In this document: positions 60,483-64,000 of the stretch, in pieces
Layout of the letters: each line of letters starts with the position of its first letter
Position numbering within the stretch: position 1 is the stretch's first letter
Translations under genes and position numbers: made by a program
Notes under the pieces: model-generated
Database searches by the model: none
Seen by the model: only the letters and a program-made list of their open reading frames with translations
Told to the model about the DNA's origin: nothing
Assembly: GCA_038501625.1 (NCBI GenBank)
Contig: JAZAYU010000114.1
Location: 1,736,001-1,800,000 of the forward strand
Reading direction: 5' to 3'
Origin: Corbicula japonica
Taxonomy: Eukaryota > Mollusca > Bivalvia > Venerida > Cyrenidae
DNA: 64,000 nt

Positions 60483-60770
60483 AAAATGCATATCAGGAAT
60501 AGCCACACTCAGAAAACCCAACCTCCCCATGCAGCAAAAAAGTAGAAAGGAAAAGAAAGCATGTTTTAATAAGAATATCAATTTTAAAACAATTAATGAA
60601 AATAAGAACCCTTCGGGTTTCCGCTTTCGAACGGTTATTGTTTTTTTTAACAAGTTCTGGGATGCATCAACCTCATACTAGCCCCAACACGTTCCCTTAT
60701 GAACAAACAAGTACAAGTTGTTTTGGTGAATAACCTCAACCCACCCATCAGCTCAACAATGTTGCGTTAA
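60483..60770 (-). repeat. R1 copy, nearly full length
   Basis: Reverse-strand landmarks: ATGCATATCAGGAATAGCCA, AACCTCCCCATGCAGC, AAGAACCCTTCGGGTTTCC, GTTCTGGGATGCATCAACCT and GCTCAACAATGTTGCG. Confidence 0.8.
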
Positions 60771-61157
60771 CAAAATCACGCAAACAGCCGAAGAAACGGG
60801 AACCCAATGATCTACACGCCAACAGATTCTCATATCAACAACAAAGTGAAATCACTCCAAGTTAAAAGTTATATTAACGTTTCAACTTCGTCCTCTACGA
60901 TGAAGTCCTATCTGTCTAACAAATCATTAAGCACGCAGCGTGACCTATTACTTTAAGGCGTTACTACAGTTGAACCGTTCACAATATATTGGACATTGCA
61001 CAATGTTTTACCACAAGTTTCCGTGAAAAAAGGTTCTGTCATTCACTGTAGTCAACGTGGCTGTTCCAACAGCTGAACGAAAAAGCCGTAATGTTACAAA
61101 TTCTTCTAATAATTTCTGTATAAATGAAAGTTTTTATGTGTGTAAATTAATGATTGA
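60771..61157. other. Non-coding stretch
   Basis: No gene or recognised repeat. Confidence 0.4.
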
Positions 61158-61275
61158 ATCGATATTTGATTGTTTTCATTTGATAATGAAAAACAGTTGG
61201 GTTGTTTAAAGTACTTCACACACTTAAAACAACCAAACTGTTGTCCATACACAAATGAAAACCATCAAATATCGA
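61158..61275. repeat. 118-bp foldback
   Basis: ATCGATATTTGATTGTTTTC (from 61158) and GTTGGGTTGTTTAAAGT are matched in complement by 61222-61275 with a few mismatches and a small loop. Confidence 0.75.
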
Positions 61276-61860
61276 TGAAATCCCTTAATATGAATGCCTG
61301 CTCTCAGCAGGGTTTTATTTAATTTCATTTGACAGCGAAAATTATTAAATTTAATTAAAACTCAAATAAAATACATCTCAATAGAAATCGCCAAGTTTGA
61401 ATTTAGAAAACACATGATCCTCTATCCTGTCTGAATTTCTCTTTACTGAGGTCATTATCCGCTTCTTTCTTTAGATGTCAAATTTAACTAGCCAAAAGTT
61501 TCTAAATGTGTCGCTTGTTACAGGAAATGCGGTTCCGTCATTTCTTGGAATGATGCCAAAATATTAAGCAGACGGCAGTGTTTGTTTACATTTCGCGGAA
61601 AATATAACAATATATGTGTCTTGTATGAGTGTGAGATAAAGATCAAAAATTCTGTCACCAAGGATATAATCTCTTGCTGAAACGAGCCTATCTTTACCGA
61701 ATGTCTCATGCAAGATCCTTTTTCTTGCCTACCTCTTTTTTTCAACACAAATTTAGTATGTATACCTTCTTAATTTTGTTCCAATACGCTTTAATATTGA
61801 CGTTAGCTCAAACCTTTTTTTCTAAATGACAGCCCTAATTAAATACATTACGTCCATTAC
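61276..61860. other. Non-coding stretch
   Basis: A minus-strand frame at 61518-61748 has no recognisable product. Confidence 0.4.
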
Positions 61861-61864
61861 TTAA

Positions 61865-63233
61865 AGGAGTATATTACAATAGTTTACGCGCATATTTCTG
61901 CGCAAGCGCTAGTTTCACGAAATGTATTTTTCTCAGTGACTGCTGTTAGTTGAGTAACGTTAGTACTTCGACTGTTGCGTAAAATCAATCAATTAAATAT
62001 TTCAAATTATTTCTCACAAAGTAGTCGTCCGTGAGAATGGCCTCACGCGAGAAAAACAAGAAGGGCAGGTTCGTTAGTGATGGAAATCACCAAGCTGTGA
62101 AGAAACGTAAATTATTTGGTTCGATAATTTGCCCTGACAATGATTCAAGTGTTTCGGATAATTTGACGTCCGAAGTAGATAATGTTACTTTCATGTGAAA
62201 ATGACTGATGTTAATTTTGATACTCTTGAATTTTTAACCAAACAGAAAATACTTTCATGTCAAATGGCAAAGACAATTGCAGCATCCAGTTTGAATTTGA
62301 GTCATATAAAACTTGCTCTCTCGTGGTGGGTTAGATGGATTGTCTCAGCTGTTTGGTGGGAAACTTGACACAGGCAAACCTAGAGTAACATCTCTTAAAT
62401 CTGTTGTTCAGAAATTGTATAATTACGTAATTGGATCATAAGATTTAGGGATTGTTATATGATTTTCATTCATTATCAGTGTTAGGTGTTTTTTTGATAT
62501 GTATGGAAACTTTGGCAACACTCAGGACTGCATTTGTAGGAATTTTATGAAAGAAATGTGGTAACTGTAATGTAATTCTTGATAAAGAAATAGTTATTTC
62601 TTTCAAAATATGAAATTAGTTTTGATGAGCATGTTATAAAACTATTTATACATGTTATGATGGATATTTGTAGAATTGAATTAAAATTAGAGATCTTTTT
62701 TACTTATATGACCAACTTTGAAGGAATATAGTAAAAATTAAGCCTGGATGCCTCTGTTTTTTTTGTTTTTGTTTTGTTTAGAAATATATACTGTGTCATT
62801 TTATGGAGTTTAAAAAAAATCTGTCCGTTACAAAAAAAGATATATAGATTTTTTTCCAGTCAGGGACTGACTTGTCTCCCTTTTTTGTTGGATATTTTGG
62901 TCATTTTCAAAGTTTTTTCTTCAAATATACAAAAAAATCTAACATAATTCCATCCAAAACCATACATACACATAATTCCAAACAAAAAAATGCATAGATA
63001 TAAGGTGTTGATTAGGAATTCCAGATGTAACAATCATTTAAAAGATATATGTGCGTTTTCTCAAAATCCCTTCAAAATGGCCGTATAGAGGGGTCTAATA
63101 ATGAGCGATTACTCAAAAACAAGCGTGGAAAGCTATATTTTTCTTTATATCATTTTGTTTGTGAAGAAATTCTCTTTAATTGTGCAAAGTTTTAAAAAAT
63201 TCTGTCCGTTAGAACTTATTGTCATATACTCCT
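61865..63233. mobile_element. 1.37-kb TTAA-flanked DNA transposon
   Basis: The left end AGGAGTATATTACAATAG and the right end, complement of AGGAGTATATGACAATAA, are flanked by TTAA (61861-61864 and 63234-63237). The interior holds a broken small ORF (62037-62441) and long T/A-rich stretches in which TCTGTCCGTTA occurs twice. The TTAA target suggests Kolobok or piggyBac; the ends differ from those of the element at 40943-42341, so it is a separate family. Confidence 0.72.
62037..62441 (+). pseudogene. Small transposon-borne ORF, broken by one stop and one frameshift
   Basis: ATG at 62037 opens a 53-codon frame (MASREKNKKGRF, then KKRKLFGS, a basic nuclear-signal-like patch) ending at TGA 62196-62198. 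The same frame continues with ATG at 62202 (MTDVNFDTLEFLTKQKILS). Near 62310 a +1 shift is needed to read on as GGLDGLSQLFGGKLDTGKPR, VTSLKSVVQKL and TAA (62439-62441). The pattern L-S-H-I-x-L-A-x-S-R-G-G-x-x-G-L...R-V-T is reminiscent of a short module in invertebrate transposon-associated proteins, from memory only. Its position inside TTAA ends suggests it belongs to the element. Confidence 0.45.
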
Positions 63234-63237
63234 TTAA

Positions 63238-64000
63238 AGACGTGACGTAACTTATGTAGCGCGAGAACGGTGTCTTTTTTATAAGGAAAAGATAAGATTA
63301 TCCTTCGCCGGTAAATCATGCGGAAGCACTTTCCGGTATACAAGAATATACAATCAAAATATGTAGCTAGATCGTTAATAAATAAGAATGAAGGATTAAA
63401 TAATTGCAAGTTCTTTTATAAATATCTTAAAAACTAAAATGTAATAAAATATTATTGGACATATTTTCCCATTACACCAGTGACCGATGATTGTTTCGTT
63501 ATTTGGACTTAAAGTTCGCAACGGTCAATATCTAGAACTACGTGCAATAATAATGTAGCCCTGGCAGTACATGTAATACCGAAATTCTACTACTAATATT
63601 TTTTTTATAAAAATCAAATTTGTATTATCTCTTAAAGGAAAACACAAAAACTTTATATCGTATATTTTAGATCAATTCATTGCATAAAATAAACAGTACT
63701 TGAAACTATTGATAAAATAAATGAATCATGGCACTATTTTTCCCCATTTGCGCTTCCGGTCGAATTGACGTTTCAATTATAAACATATACATATATAAAG
63801 TAATATGTATATAAATATTGTTGCGCGTCAGTGACTGTTCAACCGCTCGCTGCACTAGCGCCGCTTGGTAAACGGGTTGCTGTCGGGTTGCTCCCGAGGC
63901 GCGGATAACTTGCTATCAGGGCTGATTAATGAGCTGTGACTTCAGAGGCTCTGAGGCTTGACACGACTGGCTACTGGTGAATGGAAATCTGGCTGCACGG
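63238..64000. other. Window edge; last about 175 bp distinctly GC-richer
   Basis: From about 63823 composition shifts to GC-rich with several CG dinucleotides, unlike the surroundings. It could be the edge of a gene, promoter or another repeat; nothing is identifiable before the window ends. Confidence 0.4.

Overview
The window looks like non-model invertebrate nuclear DNA, most likely a bivalve mollusc. It is AT-rich, has no operons and no dense coding, contains an intron-split glycosyltransferase family 92 (GT92) gene, and is crowded with tRNA-headed SINE-like repeats, MITEs, minisatellites and decayed transposons. The bivalve assignment is inference: GT92 expansions, SINEs with an (AAAC)n tail, and repeats built on a 'GGGGCATAACTTTG' core are familiar from molluscan genomes. 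Nothing here is prokaryotic.

Region 1-7.4 kb is the genic part. Positions 26-257 hold the last coding exon of a gene whose C-terminus resembles GT92. Positions 3647-7350 hold a complete three-exon GT92 gene, a predicted type II Golgi enzyme of 506 residues. Both lie on the plus strand, so this may be a small tandem GT92 cluster. Intron 1 carries a foldback element with two minisatellites.

Region 7.4-26.5 kb is repeats: a 148-bp palindromic MITE, a nearly identical A-B-B-A composite repeat (8959-10931), pogo/Tigger-like terminal inverted repeats, CGTTTC-rich arrays split by a MITE, a TTAA-flanked foldback element, the C-terminal end of a LINE ORF, and two tandemly repeated tRNA-related SINE-like units.

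Region 27-50.4 kb contains two diverged segmental duplications. X is 27.0-29.8 kb against 39.3-43.4 kb. Y is 35.7-39.1 kb against 46.5-50.35 kb. Comparing paralogues gives pre-insertion sites for a SINE (29137-29442, 9-bp target duplication), a 1.4-kb TTAA element (40943-42341, 19-bp perfect inverted repeats) and two copies of the dispersed repeat called R1 here. X carries a minus-strand ORF family of unknown function, one member broken. An internally deleted mariner with perfect 29-bp ends lies between the duplicated blocks (44842-45825).

Region 50.4-64 kb is again repeats: a GGGGCATAAC tandem element, trinucleotide-rich and 60-bp minisatellites, a third partial X copy, a reverse-transcriptase scrap and another TTAA-flanked element (61865-63233) with a broken small ORF. 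R1 occurs at least 13 times across the window; two copies have expanded the same internal pyrimidine tract into long (TC)n/(GA)n microsatellites. No rRNA gene or CRISPR array is present, and no tRNA is clearly functional.
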